Source: Actinomucor elegans (lineage: Eukaryota > Mucoromycota > Mucoromycetes > Mucorales > Mucoraceae). Taken from it: a stretch of 64,000 bases of DNA. Numbering within the stretch: position 1 is the stretch's first letter; each line of letters begins with the position of its first letter. A model generated the notes under the pieces. That model was not told the origin of the DNA, searched no databases, and saw only the letters and a program-made list of their open reading frames with translations. Where the stretch lies: NCBI GenBank assembly GCA_026027325.1, contig JAMSLZ010000002.1, positions 1,302,001 to 1,366,000 of the forward strand, given 5' to 3'. Both the position numbers and the translations under genes were made by a program. Of this stretch, positions 20,868-30,013 are shown piece after piece.

Positions 20868-21989
20868 TTGTTAAAATGCCCCTAAATTTATGAATTTCAT
20901 TTTTTTCAGCTTTTTTTTAGAATACCAAGACATTTTTAGAAATCACATGATATGATAGCTATAAAACATACTATATAACAACAATGTCATCCAATTAATA
21001 TATGTATAAAAACTAGATTACTCTTATATTTCCAATTTTAATTTATTTAACATAAATTGAAAAACATACATTAAAATAAATATGCCTGTAATAACATTAA
21101 CAGAATATGATAAAAATGCTTTTTTAATAGAGAAATTTAAGGATGACAAATACAATGTATTGTATAATGGTCATAATTTCATAATTGATACAAAGATTGC
21201 ATTTGAAGATAGTCAATTATGGATTGAAAAAAAACCATATAAAATAAAGATAGATTTAGACATTACTAGTAATGAACATATTGATTTTGAAAGTTTTATA
21301 AATGTTTTAATAAATGAAATAAATATGTATTGTAGAAGAAATAAAATTATGAATGTAGAATTATTAAATCCTTTAATAGAATCGAATTCAAAAGAAAATA
21401 CAAAAATTATGTATTTGGTATTAACTAATATATCCAAATTTAAAATATAGAAAATAATCAAAATTTAAGTATTGATGATATTAAAAATAAATGTTTTTCT
21501 ATTTATCCATCATTATTTTCACCATCTATAAATATTAGTAATGGTAAGATATATATAAATTTTACAATTAAAACAGGTTTTATTAAAATAAATAACGAGA
21601 TAAAAGATGAGGATATAAATTATGATGATGCTATTAATATATTTAATAAATTAAATATTAAATAAAGTCAATATATATTTTAATATAAATAATTTTTTGA
21701 ATCCTTTTATTTAATTAATAATAAAATACGAGACTCTTAATATAATACATCCCTATCCATTAAACATATAATGATAGTAAAATGAATTAGTATGTTTTAT
21801 AGCTATCATATCATGTGATTTCTAAAAATGTCTTGGTATTCTAAAAAAAAGCTGAAAAAAATGAAATTCATAAATTTAGGGGCATTTTAACAATCACGTG
21901 ATTTTAAAATTAACCCTAACATTTATATAATTCATGAAATCTATGTAAATTGTTAAATTTTTATGCTTAAATGCACAAACATGTTCTCC
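20772..21989 (+). mobile_element. Module L of composite 2, 1,218 bp with 202-bp inverted repeats
   Basis: The repeats at 20772-20973 and 21788-21989 are inverted copies beginning GGAGAACATGTTTGTGCATT and look identical or nearly so. They contain TCACGTGATT. The interior encodes the unknown ORF at 21082. The module contains no transposase, so it would depend on the enzyme of module R. Confidence 0.85.
21082..21666 (+). pseudogene. Unknown ORF in module L (122 aa plus a frameshifted tail)
   Basis: It starts MPVITLTEYDKNAFLIEKF and is open for 122 codons to a TAG at 21448-21450. Just before this stop, another frame continues with NIENNQNLSIDDIKNKCFS and reads to a stop at about 21666. One frameshift therefore joins them into an ancestral protein of about 190 residues. 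It is rich in Ile, Asn and Lys with predicted alternating strands and helices. No family was recognised. It sits between the long inverted repeats of module L, and its role as an accessory protein of the composite is inferred from position only. Confidence 0.55.
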
Positions 21990-22029
21990 TTAATAAGTAT
22001 TACAGTAAATTTGACTGTTATTATTATAA
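21990..22029. repeat. 40-bp near-palindromic spacer between modules
   Basis: It starts TTAATAAG and ends TTATTATAA. Large parts of its two halves are reverse complements, for example AACAGT/ACTGTT-type blocks around a central AAATTT. It could be a junction hairpin or the stub of a deleted core, since composite 1 has its gene in the corresponding place. Confidence 0.55.
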
Positions 22030-23835
22030 GGAAAATATACATGCTATTCATATACCTATGTATCTTTAAAAAATATTCGTAAAATTTATAATCATATATA
22101 TATATATAAAACAAAAAAAAATTACAAAATCTTTTTTATTTTTTAAGTCATGTGACATCATGATACGTATCCCTTAAGTTTAAAGGTTATCTAACCCAGC
22201 ATGATATTCATCAATTATTTCTCTATCATTAAATGCTAAAATGAAATAAAAATTGAAAAAAACATATATAAAAAACATAAAATGGATAAACTTATATACG
22301 AAGAATTAAATAAAATAAAACATAGTTACTGGAATTTTTTAGATGAGGAATGGAAAATAAAAGAAGATGAGTATAAACATAGAACAGAACTAAAAGATGT
22401 AAAAAATATTGAAGAAATTAAGGTTGAATTACAAAACAAATTAGGCATAATACCTATATTTTTCTTTTTAAATAATATATTTGTAAATTATAAATATAAA
22501 ACTCCATATAGAGATATTGAAAAAGGATTACTAATAATATATCACTTAATTACAGGTAAAAGCATAAGAGAAATGAATGATTACATACCCTATTCATCAT
22601 TTCATGAAATATATAAAAGTTTCTGGGATGTAAACTTAAATGAGCTACATAAAACATGTAATAAACTATTAGAAAATATGTTTAGCACAATTTTATTAAG
22701 AATATATTATGCTAATAGACTTAATCCTGAGCATTTTAAGCATGTTACTTTACTTTTGGATGGACATGATAGTAGAGTTAACTATACAGATTTGAAAATT
22801 AAAAGTAAAGATATGTATTCATATAAATTTAAAAAATCAGGATTTAGAACCCAAGTAATAATTGATGTTAATGAAATAGCTATTTATGTATCAGATAGTT
22901 TACCATGTAAAAAATATAATGATGGTAAAATGTTTTTAGCAATGAAACTAGAAAATAAATTAAATGAAAATGATTGTATAGCAGTTGATGGAGGTTATAA
23001 TTTATTTATAGAAGACTTCTTAGAGAATTGTAGTAAATATGGAAATGATAAAATCAATAACGATAATTTTATATTTCCATTTAGAAAAAAAAAAGGAATT
23101 AAGTTAAGTGATAATGAAATTGAATTCAATAATACTTTTGGAAGTTTTAGAAGCATCATTGAAAATAAATTTGGACGATTAGGTGATAAATTCCAAAGAT
23201 TTGATAATAGTAATAAAGTTCTTAAAATTGATAATATAAGAATATATAATTTACAGTTAAAAATGGCATTATTATTAAGTAACATCCAAAAATTTGTTGA
23301 GCTTCAAAATATTCCAATTAAAGATTATTATGGATTATGGATACAAGATAAATTTAATTATCCAAGTAACAAAAATCATAATGAAGATGCATTTACTGAA
23401 ACTTTTGAATATTGTAGAGTCATTAATATGAGAAATAAACAAAACTCATTTATTAATGATATGCTAAATAAAAGTGAAATGATAATTGACGAAAATATAG
23501 AATACATAGAAAATGATTCATATGAAATAGAAAAAATATTAAATCATAGAAAATATAAAAAAAGAACAAAATATTTTATTAAATGGAAAAATTATGATGA
23601 TAGCTACAATAGTTGGATATGGGAAGACGCATTTAATGATAGAGAAATAATTGATGAATATCATGCTGGGTTAGATAACCTTTAAACTTAAGGGATACGT
23701 ATCATGATGTCACATGACTTAAAAAATAAAAAAGATTTTGTAATTTTTTTTTGTTTTATATATATATATATGATTATAAATTTTACGAATATTTTTTAAA
23801 GATACATAGGTATATGAATAGCATGTATATTTTCC
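22030..23835 (+). mobile_element. Module R of composite 2, 1,806 bp with 207-bp inverted repeats
   Basis: The repeats 22030-22236 and 23629-23835 appear to be perfect inverted copies beginning GGAAAATATACATGC, including equal-length A-runs and TA-runs. The right repeat begins exactly at codon 450 of the transposase and so contains the last 18 codons and the stop. The left repeat carries the same 57 bases in reverse, in front of the gene. Confidence 0.9.
22282..23685 (+). CDS. Chromodomain-fused DDE transposase (Harbinger-like), 467 aa
   Basis: The catalytic core has LLLDGHDSR (Asp 160), TQVIIDVNEIAIYVSDSLPC, AVDGGYNL (Asp 236) and GSFRSIIENKFGRL (Glu 294), that is DD(57)E as in the homologue at 5079. 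A C-terminal chromodomain spans about 414-463 with YEIEKILNHR, FIKWKNY and SWIWEDAF. The aromatic-cage Tyr, Trp and Tyr are present. The N-terminal 150 residues show no known DNA-binding domain. The frame is intact. The enzyme probably moves both modules, and the chromodomain probably reads a histone mark; both statements are inference from family knowledge. The last 18 residues are encoded inside the terminal repeat. Confidence 0.87.
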   Translation: MDKLIYEELNKIKHSYWNFLDEEWKIKEDEYKHRTELKDVKNIEEIKVELQNKLGIIPIFFFLNNIFVNYKYKTPYRDIEKGLLIIYHLITGKSIREMNDYIPYSSFHEIYKSFWDVNLNELHKTCNKLLENMFSTILLRIYYANRLNPEHFKHVTLLLDGHDSRVNYTDLKIKSKDMYSYKFKKSGFRTQVIIDVNEIAIYVSDSLPCKKYNDGKMFLAMKLENKLNENDCIAVDGGYNLFIEDFLENCSKYGNDKINNDNFIFPFRKKKGIKLSDNEIEFNNTFGSFRSIIENKFGRLGDKFQRFDNSNKVLKIDNIRIYNLQLKMALLLSNIQKFVELQNIPIKDYYGLWIQDKFNYPSNKNHNEDAFTETFEYCRVINMRNKQNSFINDMLNKSEMIIDENIEYIENDSYEIEKILNHRKYKKRTKYFIKWKNYDDSYNSWIWEDAFNDREIIDEYHAGLDNL

Positions 23836-23838
23836 TAC

Positions 23839-24252
23839 ACCAAGCATGGTAGTTACATTTTAGAAGATCTCACTGGCTCTTTATTATCTCGTGATGTACC
23901 TACGCATCAGATAAGACTGATTCAATCAGGAGATCAACGATCTGAAAGCGAACTTAACGAGAAACATTATGAGGTACAAGCAATTGTAAACCATCGACTC
24001 TTGCCAGACGGTGAATACGAGTATTACGTGCATTGGGTTGGATACGATGACCAAGAAAAATACAATACTTGGCAGACGGTTGATACCTTCGATTCGAAGA
24101 AACCTATTCAAGACTATTGGACACGTCGTCAAGCAACCATTGCAAGCACAACAGGTAGATCCCTGCCTAATACTATCAACAAGCGAAGAATACCTGCTCG
24201 TAATAAACACAGCAGATCGTTTGTACCTAAAGCATATAATACAAGATCTTGA
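23839..24252 (+). CDS. Displaced C-terminus of Ty3-1 Pol with chromodomain
   Basis: The Ty3-1 frame resumes with TKHGSYILEDLTGSLLSRDV right after the duplicated TAC. It then encodes a chromodomain: HYEVQAIVNHRLL, YYVHWVGYDDQEKYNTW and FDSKKPIQDYWTRR. It ends at a TGA at 24252. The same tail is uninterrupted in the related fragment at 35498-37107. Such integrase-linked chromodomains are known to guide chromovirus integration to heterochromatin. Stranded here, it lacks a start of its own. Confidence 0.9.
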   Translation, partial: TKHGSYILEDLTGSLLSRDVPTHQIRLIQSGDQRSESELNEKHYEVQAIVNHRLLPDGEYEYYVHWVGYDDQEKYNTWQTVDTFDSKKPIQDYWTRRQATIASTTGRSLPNTINKRRIPARNKHSRSFVPKAYNTRS

Positions 24253-24465
24253 GTTGCTTAATTGCACTCTGCAAGTGTAATTGTCTTTTCCCTTATGTTA
24301 CTTTTTTCCTATAATGGTTTTTTACAAGGTTTTTTATGACAGTTTACATTACACACGATCTTACATCTAACACAATGCTTACATCCTATCCTTTCGTTCT
24401 TATGATTATTACATCTTTAATACAAAGATACTTCTAAGGTGATGACCTCATCTGGAAGGGGGCAA

Positions 24466-24968
24466 TGTTGTATTCCACCTACTATTTTGCATCGACATAA
24501 TAGTAAGGAATCAACTGTTCATTTATGTCATACACGGACTCTATCTGATAACCCAATCAGATTAACGAGGCCTGCATAAATACAAGCGATGTGTCATCCT
24601 TAGAACTATTAGCCAATAATCCTTACAAGAAACACGCGGCATCATACTATCGAGTAGTATCGAGTGTATCTCAAGATAAGACCTGAATATCGAATAACGC
24701 GTGGGTTATACAATTACAACAATGCGTGGTTGAAAGGCTTATTAGTGGCTGCTGGGATTGGACTCCGTTGTACGGCCATGCGTGCTGATAGATATTGAAT
24801 GCTACACTATTAAGCTCTGATGAAATGTATATAAAGAAGACTTGATTTTGAATTGTGAATAAACATTAGAATAACTTTTACTATCAGGATAGCTGATTCC
24901 ATTTACTGTCTATTCTTTTATTATTGTATTTTAAATTATATCCTTCGTCTTTAGCACCAGATATAACA
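24466..24968 (+). repeat. Ty3-1 3' LTR (LTR4)
   Basis: It is 503 bp and nearly identical to the 5' LTR. The flank after it (CCAAGCGTTCTAGC) is exon 1 of the Plavaka companion gene on the minus strand. 24253-24465 is 3' untranslated sequence ending in the polypurine tract. Confidence 0.95.
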
Positions 24969-25285
24969 CCAAGCGTTCTAGCTTCGGATCTACTGCCTTG
25001 GAAGATGGGTCTGCGACGACTACTGGATGACTTTATCTTGCTGACGTGCTGATCCTTTTCTGCTTGAAGAACAGCGAGTTGCTGTGCAAGCTGTTCAGTA
25101 GCATTCAAGTGCATTTTCATTTGCTCATTAGACTGCTTCACCTCCTTCTCGAGTGCAGCAATCCTCTCTTGAAGAGCCATAACATCAGTAGCAGAAGAGA
25201 CCTGGTTTTTGCGTTTAGGAATGAAAGAGCCTCTACCAGCAGAGGCAGCAGTTTGGACTGTAGGAATACCGTTGTTATAAGACAT

Positions 25286-25465
25286 GTTGATCGGATAAAG
25301 AAGTTTGTAAACAAGGAAAATCAGGAATACTACACTTCTTGGTATTATATAGTGTTGACAGCTTTGTTTTATTGGCTCCTAATGAGATGAACTACGGTTT
25401 CGCAGCTTTATTTCATTGGTACCTGAGCAGACAGCTGCGGTTTCGCAGCATTGTTTAATTGGTTA
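25286..25465. repeat. Short repeats beside the Plavaka companion gene
   Basis: Three diverged repeats of about 45 bp combine GGTTTCGCAGC and a TTTxATTGGTxCCTGA-like block, near 25362, 25395 and 25435. Repeated subterminal motifs are typical of CACTA-superfamily ends, where the transposase or helper binds. They may mark the right end of the Plavaka element, but no terminal CACTA was located. Confidence 0.45.
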
Positions 25466-26539
25466 CTGATTCTGCAAACAAAGCTAGCAGCTTACAAATG
25501 AAAAAAATTTTTTTTTAGTGCTCTTCCTTTCTTTTGCCTCCTTTGGTATACATTCAGTACTTATATATGCTGGTTCGTAGTTCTTTGAGTATGCTTACTA
25601 ACTTTATGTGTTCCAATTCTTCTTGTATATCTATATCAACGTATGTTTCGAATCGCTGCAATTTATTTCTTTGATATTCATTACTCGGCATTACTAATAT
25701 TTTTACTGCGCGAAAAAATCAATAGTTAGATTTCCATTACTAAAGGTAATTGAAGCAATGTACTTTATAGATCAGAAGCACTAATGTTCTCTCATTATAA
25801 AAGAGTTGAGAGATGAGTATATTAAGGTATGAACATGATCTCAAGTCTTAAATCATTTCAAGTTTCTGATCTCATTCTTTTAGGTTATTATAATCTAGTG
25901 CTCATGTTTCTTGTCCAATATACTGATGCATTCAAATTTGATCAATATTATATCTTGAGGTATGCTAACAGATATATTTGTTTATTATTGTTTATCTAAA
26001 GTATAATTTTTAGATTATTGAATACTATTCTTCTATGATTACTAGTTTTTACGTTACAAATGTAAGTTAAAAACAGAAACTGATATTTACTACAAGTTCT
26101 TTTTGCTGATTTAACTTTTCATTAGGTGGTATTTAGGCAGTTTCTGGACTATGGTTCTCAATCAATATAAAAATGATTAATTTTTAAAGGTAAACAGCTA
26201 TTTGATATTATTATTTTTTAAAATCATCTATTAACACTTTACAATTTAGACATGGTAAACAGCTGCTACTGCCATCTCTGCGATTACTCTTTTCTATTCT
26301 CTATAAATGTAATATCAAATCTGGTAACTAGAAGCGATCAACAAGTATGTCAATCCAAATCTGCAAGTTGTAAAAACTATTTGAATGCCTGCATTGCAAT
26401 AGATCAACGTTTGTAGTCAATTGTATTAGCTGTGTGTAGGACTGGAATTTACTGAGCGATGGTTGGATTTGGTCATTTTTGTAAGTCTATATTATTATAA
26501 AAACGATAGTAATGGTTATATATGATTGGGATTTGATGA
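25466..26539. other. AT-rich region without recognised genes
   Basis: No convincing ORF, RNA gene or element end was found. It may be old transposon sequence. Confidence 0.5.
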
Positions 26540-26890
26540 ATAAAAACGATTTAATAAAAACCAATTAAAAGAACATAAACTGATTTATAATAGTGTAAAT
26601 GAACCAATTAGCTGTAGAGTAAGCAGTATAATAAATAATATGAGCCAATTGAATCTACAATAAAAACAATATAAACCAATTGAATGTAAAGTAAAAGCCA
26701 GTAGGGCCAATTAAATGTAGAGTGAACGGCGTAGTAGATTAATGTGAACCAATTGGATGTATAGTAAAAACCAAAATAAGCCAATCAATAGTATAGTAAA
26801 TTAAAAATGAACAAATAAAAAGCATAGTTAAAACCAATACAAGCCAATTGAAAGCGTGATATATAAGTAATTTCAACCAATAGGCAAGCA
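26540..26890. repeat. Degenerate array of CCAATT-containing units
   Basis: About nine copies of a motif close to AACCAATTGAATGTAGAGTA recur every 32-60 bp. Each has CCAAT followed by an AT-rich stretch and often TAGTAAA. No ORF spans it. It could be a subterminal binding array of a CACTA-type element or a decayed tandem repeat. Confidence 0.55.
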
Positions 26891-26931
26891 GAGAACCCGA
26901 GAATTAAGAACACAAGTCGCCTGCTAAAACT

Positions 26932-27060
26932 GTGTTTAGAAAATGTTCTTAATTTGCGAAACATTTAGGAACATTCAGAATGCTGTTCATATATTTACCC
27001 TAAATTCAGAACTCTGAAAATTGTTCATAACATCCCCGAATTAAGAACATTTTCTGAACA
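26932..27060. repeat. Inverted repeat (hairpin) of about 24 bp arms
   Basis: TAGAAAATGTTCTTAATT at the left is repeated in reverse complement at 27036-27060 (AATTAAGAACATTTTCTGAA), about 130 bp end to end. It may be a small MITE remnant. No duplication was found. The flanks from 27061 to 28002 contain no gene I recognise. Confidence 0.45.
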
Positions 27061-28006
27061 ATGTTTTGGATATATTATTTGCAGTGGAGAGAGCAAATAC
27101 CAATTTTTATCACGAATTTCCGTATTTCACCAGTTTATTCACAAATTACTACGAGAACCAAGGCGACTGAAAAACCTACTTCGTATAATTGAACCAGAAT
27201 ACAACTTGAAATAACCACGTATATCTTTAGGCTAGATGTTCCTTTTAGCTAAGAATTATTTTTACTTTTGTCTTTCGATAATTTAAATAAACCGGACAGT
27301 CAATAAACTAGAGCACGTGACGAGCTGAGATTAGTATTATCCAATAAGAGAAGAGTATAACGATGTAGTTTAGAATAATGATATTTTTATTAGTTGTTGT
27401 CTTCTTTTTAAATTAATACACAGTATATATATATTATTTTTAATTCTATCTGGAAGGTGCTAGAAGTTATGATTGCCAAGTATGGTATAGTTTATGTCGT
27501 TTTGTTCTAGAAAGTGCCAAAGGGCTAAAGCGACGCTTAGTTCGAGGCATTGTTCGGACCAAGGGAATTGCTCTCGAACTTTCGCTGACACTTTTGTCAG
27601 TTCTGTATCTTGTAATGGATGTCTGTAGAATCAGTTCTCTGTAGTACAGACTACTTAATAAGGTAGTTATATTATGTAATATAGTAGGAGAGTGCTTTAG
27701 ATATAGAGTAAATAATAGTTAAAGGGTTTATGATTTTTATTTAATAGAAGGGAGCATATATTTATACTATTCTAAAGTGAAGCTGATTCTGATTCTAAAT
27801 ATAACATTGAGGATCTGGAATCTTCTTGAATGTCTTGGCCATCCCGCGATGGTAATTTTTCGAAATCTCTAGAAATGTCTACAACATACTGTAGAGCTTA
27901 TTTCTTTTAGAGCTTCTTCCAGAAGGTACTATCGGACTGAACTTACGCTTGATCCGGGGTGCGGCTTGAACCTCTGGAATACCTTTCGTTCTGAACCCGA
28001 CAGATT

Positions 28007-28463
28007 TGTAAAAGCCAATATTAGTCAACTCTCAGTGGTTACTAATATATTTCCAAATATAGACAATTATAACCAAAAGTAGAAACTGAGTTATAATTGA
28101 TCCAATCAAAATAAGTATGAGTTTTAAGTGAAGAATTAATGATGTTTATTCAATGATGCTTTTGGGTATTTATATTCTTTTTCTATTGTATATACAAAGA
28201 CATATGATCCAGTTAAATGGGTAATAATAATATATCATGACAATTATATACAAAGTGAGGTGACTTGCTTATGTGATTATATCTGCTTCTTTCTTTTGAT
28301 ATTTCGTCTGGTGATTGAAGTATTCGGCGTAAATCGCCTCTTCTTGGATTGTTTCTTACGTAACTGTATTTCAAGCTCGACCGGAACATCTTTCATTAGT
28401 TCATCCATTGAAGAGGTAATACCAGAAGTTACTTGCTGAGGATTAATCACCGGAAGCTTGACA
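28007..28463 (-). repeat. Solo LTR, family LTR6 (457 bp)
   Basis: It runs TGTAAAAGCCAATATT...GGAAGCTTGACA with the 4-bp duplication GATT (28003-28006 and 28464-28467). It is the same length as the Ty3-4 LTRs and lacks the MITE found at 49374, so it serves as an empty-site reference. The minus strand carries the 61-codon tail of the Ty3-4 Pol frame. 28468-29059 holds nothing recognised. Confidence 0.93.
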
Positions 28464-29064
28464 GATTGTTATGCGTTGAATTTACTGTTACGCTGTTCTC
28501 GCTCGTTCAGAACTACATCGCTTTTACTCTCGCCGGAAAACGCAAATACAATTTTACAAATCTGTGATAATGTGGGGTTTTGTTCTTATGTTTACCTTGA
28601 ATAACTTGAAGATAAAAGAGTAAACAATATATATAAACAATATGATACTAGACTGAAAGATATATCAATTGAGTATATAGAACAAATGTGTAATTAAGTA
28701 AATAGGTGTAAGCTTCAAAAGACAGTGAAGGATGTATATAAAAGAAAAAATGTAAAAGAAAAATTACTTCTTGTTGTTGTTTTATTATCGTCTTAATTAT
28801 GTCTTCTCTTATAGTATTTCAAAAAAATGATGATTCTTCCATAATGCCAGTCTGGACCATCGAAAATCTGTCAGATCTGATTTCTTGACTGAGATTAAAA
28901 TCATCATGCAAACTGTTGAAAGTAAACATAACTAAGATAAATTGGATATCTAGAGATGTTCCCTCGAAAAATAAATCTATAAAAATAATTATAAACTATC
29001 CAAAAGATCAGGGAACGGGAAAAAGAAAGAAAAATAACACAAAAATTACTAATGACCGTATAAT

Positions 29065-29373
29065 TGTTATAGAATAGAGACTATTGTATGAATAATAACT
29101 TATTCATTATCAATCTCATCTTTACGGAAGCACTTATGAGTTGATATGTTTAAGATTCATGTCTCAGATGGATATATATCTAGAACATAGACCTATAACA
29201 TAACATCTTCTTAAATCCTCTTCACCACACTTAGATAGACGATTAGTATAAATAGGTTTAGTTTAGACATAGTTATAGGATCTTCATCTTTATATTCATC
29301 TTTGTTAATAAAGCACAGTCTCAAAAAGTACTCTTTTTAGTCTTCTTTATTATTTCACTGTGCAAACACAACA
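29065..29373 (+). repeat. Solo LTR, family LTR1 (309 bp)
   Basis: It runs TGTTATAGAATAGAG...GTGCAAACACAACA with duplication ATAAT at 29060-29064 and 29374-29378. It is the clearest copy of this family. 29379-29655 is intergenic without recognised genes. Confidence 0.94.
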
Positions 29374-29655
29374 ATAATAAAGAATATCAAGACTTGAATC
29401 AAAGAAAAAGAATGTCGGGGCTTGAACAATGACCACCCAAAAAGAAAAACCGAGTTGATTGGCCCAGACAAAAACGCGAATAAGTTGAGCTAAGATTAAC
29501 CAAACGACTTCAAACAAATAGGGACGCTTCTTCCACTTATTCTTCAAATTTTATTAGATTCTTGACACCACTTAATAATACAGATCATCACCAAACCCAA
29601 AAAATAGTGAGTGAAATGCGACATCATTCAATCCAGACACGCAACACTGTAGCGT

Positions 29656-29727
29656 GCCTTTATAGCTCAGTGGTAGAGCGCTTGTCTTGTAAACAAGAGG
29701 TCCGTTGTTCAATCCAGCGTGGAGGCA
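29656..29727 (+). tRNA. tRNA-Thr (anticodon TGT)
   Basis: A 72-nt cloverleaf without CCA is seen. Acceptor GCCTTTA pairs with TGGAGGC (two wobble pairs) and discriminator A follows. The D-arm includes GCTCAGTGGTAGAGC. The anticodon stem CTTGT/ACAAG encloses CTTGTAA, giving anticodon TGT (29688-29690). The T-loop is TTCAATC. No intron is seen. Confidence 0.95.
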
Positions 29728-29800
29728 TATTTTTTTCTTTCTTATTGCATTTCAGTGGTGTTTGTAGTTTTGAGTTTATCGCTACTATTGATTTGTAGGC

Positions 29801-29955
29801 TGTCAGGAACACACAGACTTGTGTGTTACCTTCAATCAATTATAAATATCAAATGAAATGGAAAACAATAAAAGACATCCTTTTTATCCCATATATAATC
29901 TTTTGTATAAACCTACTTCAATCTACTTTAAAAATATATAACTCTGCACACGACA
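29801..29955 (+). repeat. Ty3-2 5' LTR (LTR5)
   Basis: It runs TGTCAGGAACACACAGAC...GCACACGACA, 155 bp. This is very short for a Ty3 LTR. Solo or partial relatives lie at 8588-8741, 48875-49028 and 7640-7717. Confidence 0.93.
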
Positions 29956-29957
29956 TT

Positions 29958-29973
29958 TGGTAGCATCAGAACC
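29958..29973 (+). promoter_or_regulatory. Probable minus-strand primer binding site of Ty3-2
   Basis: TGGTAGCATCAGAACC starts two bases after the LTR. The same TTTGGTAGCAxCAGA follows the 5' LTR of Ty3-3 and Ty3-4. The first seven bases fit the GCTACCA 3' end of initiator tRNA-Met, a common fungal primer, but the remainder does not allow the tRNA to be named. Confidence 0.65.
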
Positions 29974-30013
29974 AATTGATTGTTTATTTTTATTCGGAAT
30001 TATTGCATCGTGA

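Larger units (their letters stand above)
20772..23835 (+). mobile_element. Composite chromodomain-transposase element 2 (bipartite)
   Basis: The duplication TAC (20769-20771 and 23836-23838) flanks the whole 3,064-bp unit, and its removal restores the Ty3-1 frame exactly. Inside are two modules, each with its own long inverted repeats: 20772-21989 and 22030-23835. A 40-bp near-palindromic spacer joins them. The modules meet the spacer at TTA and TAA, which match neither each other in the same orientation nor the outer TAC. The outer ends are GGAGAACATG and, reversed, GGAAAATATACATG. Confidence 0.85.
15400..24968 (+). mobile_element. Ty3-1, full-length chromodomain Ty3/gypsy retrotransposon (chromovirus)
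   Basis: The 5-bp duplication CCAAG (15395-15399 and 24969-24973) flanks two 503-bp LTRs that differ at very few visible positions (for example CACCGG against CACCAG near the end), so insertion was recent. A polypurine tract (GAAGGGGGCAA) precedes the 3' LTR. One long gag-pol frame lies between, interrupted by a 3.07-kb DNA transposon at 20772-23835. No TGG-type tRNA primer site follows the 5' LTR. Confidence 0.95.
14539..25285 (-). pseudogene. Plavaka companion gene, split by Ty3-1
   Basis: Exon 1 (24974-25285, finishing at 15394-15399) starts MSYNNGIPTVQT and contains a coiled coil (VMALQERIAALEKEVKQSN...). Ty3-1 inserted six bases before its splice donor. Exons 2 (15015-15332), 3 (14770-14952) and 4 (14539-14705) follow, with GT-AG introns of about 61-64 bp. 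Exon 2 encodes a charged helical domain (KSTWTKEELKKYSQDYYQKR, then LANTYKSRKDR). The reading frame of exon 4 fits its likely ancestral protein (FYDLCDQLYIADRKSES) only after a one-base shift. Function is unknown; its position suggests the second (DNA-binding or helper) protein of the Plavaka element. Confidence 0.7.

Noticed and set aside
27915..28006. Possible Pol III gene beside the solo LTR6
   Set aside because: GGTTCAAGCC resembles a B box, but no cloverleaf folds; left as unsupported.
29562..29798. ORF with YSSVVERLSCKQEV
   Set aside because: That peptide is the translation of the tRNA-Thr gene at 29656-29727, so it is not a protein gene.
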